Source of the DNA: JBDNFP01 sp041689775
GTDB taxonomy: Bacteria > Bacteroidota > Bacteroidia > Cytophagales > Spirosomataceae
NCBI GenBank assembly: GCA_041689775.1
Contig: JBDNFP010000475.1
Span: forward strand, 1 to 7,378
Direction: 5' to 3'
DNA length: 7,378 nt
In this document: one piece after another, positions 6,917 through 7,378 of the stretch
How positions within the stretch are numbered: position 1 is the first letter of the stretch
Layout: each line of letters opens with the position of its first letter
Made by a program: the position numbers and the translations under genes
Notes under the pieces: generated by a model
The model's input: the letters and a program-made list of their open reading frames with translations, nothing else
What the model was told of the DNA's origin: nothing
Databases searched by the model: none

Positions 6917-7376
6917 TTAAGAATGTGCCTTGTCTTCTTCTATGGGGATGCTGACAGGATCAGGAGGGCGCAAGACTAAGCACACGATGCTCAAACCGCT
7001 ACCATAATTGCAAATCCCTGCATAGCCCGGCCTGCACTCTTACAAATTCGTATCAGGTACTATTTGTATTCCACCAAACCCAAGTCCAGGTACCGTAGAG
7101 ATATACCTTCGGTTAGTATCAGCAGGATTCCAAAGTTTAGAGGTAACCTGAACTTTTACCCACCCTTTCCTAGCGAATAAAGGGTGAAAAATAAACTGCT
7201 CTTTGCCGGAGTAGTCAGCGTTTATGTATAATTTGAATTTGCCCTTTGGTAATTTTATGGGAATAGAAGCTATAACTTTATCATCCGGATTGTAATCTGG
7301 ATTGTAGGGTGGTCCAAGCCTACTCTACCCTACTATTTTTAGGTTCTGATAATGAGATAGTTGCTTTCTTACCCAT
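6917..7376 (-). pseudogene. Unrecognised gene upstream of the Imm11-like gene, interrupted twice
   Basis: Three pieces line up into one protein. An ATG at 7376-7374 reads MGKKATISLSEPKNSR and then stops (7322-7320). The next frame reads RLGPPYNPDYNPDDKVIASI, then PIKLPKGKFKLYINADYSGK, FHPLFARKGWVKVQVTSKLW and GLGFGGIQIVPDTNL, to a TAA at 7042-7040. In the same frame, past that TAA, it continues ECRPGYAGICNYGSGLSIVC, then LVLRPPDPVSIPIEEDKAHS, with TAA at 6919-6917. The first break is explained by an extra 10 bases in an imperfect duplication (7319-7334); the second is an in-frame stop. The rebuilt product is about 148 residues, beta-strand-rich in the middle, with three cysteines in the tail. 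No family is recognised. The start may lie further right, outside the window. Continuity of frame to 4 nt before the Imm11-like ATG is the main support for one gene. Confidence 0.5.
7319..7334. repeat. Imperfect 10-bp duplication causing a frameshift
   Basis: CCTACT occurs at 7319-7324 and again at 7329-7334, separated by CTAC. On the - strand this is AGTAGGGTAG followed by AGTAGGCTTG. Removing one 10-base unit joins ...EPKNSR directly to LGPPYNPDY... in one frame. This suggests a slippage-type insertion in the gene at 7376-6917. The ancestral sequence is inferred, not seen. Confidence 0.4.
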
Positions 7377-7378
7377 CG

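Overview
The window looks like chromosomal DNA from a member of the Bacteroidota, most likely a Cytophagales / Spirosomaceae-type bacterium. The evidence is family content: a paired DUF1800 and DUF1501 gene set with a C-terminal 'WDNPNVWTAGRPP' module, a DUF2490 outer-membrane-type protein, a TsdA-like cytochrome c ending in HPFGPYADPF, an Imm11 (DUF1629)-like protein, and starts without clear Shine-Dalgarno sequences. No database search was possible, so family names rest on recognised motifs.

The striking property is decay: almost every gene is broken. From left to right on the + strand: an unrecognised 3' gene remnant with an internal stop (1-195); a TsdA-like cytochrome c pseudogene with two frameshifts, internal stops and a CxxCH heme motif turned into CxxYH (228-920); a DUF2490 pseudogene with a one-base contraction in a T run and a lost 3' end (about 931-1564). 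Butting against it on the - strand is a short stub starting MKRRDFV, apparently the 5' end of a Tat-exported protein (1677 down to about 1565). Its neighbourhood suggests a deletion that removed the 3' ends of two convergent genes. A 15-bp perfect palindrome (1811-1825) lies in the divergent region before the next genes.

The centre (1901-5120) is a DUF1800-DUF1501 tandem pair, collinear and complete end to end, but each gene carries two frameshifts. One is a simple contraction of an A run, so sequencing error must be excluded before these are called dead. The protein sequences are otherwise well preserved.

The right third (5121-7378) looks more AT-rich and is transcribed leftward. It contains a gene-poor stretch (5121-5670), a strong intrinsic terminator for - strand genes (5672-5711), an intact four-helix membrane protein (6275-5832), a frameshifted Imm11-like immunity-type gene (6912-6347) and, only 4 nt upstream of it, an unrecognised gene (7376-6917) that can be rebuilt from two interrupted frames. 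These three may form one operon resembling a toxin/immunity or other accessory cassette; no toxin is identified.

No tRNA, rRNA, CRISPR array or complete insertion sequence was seen.
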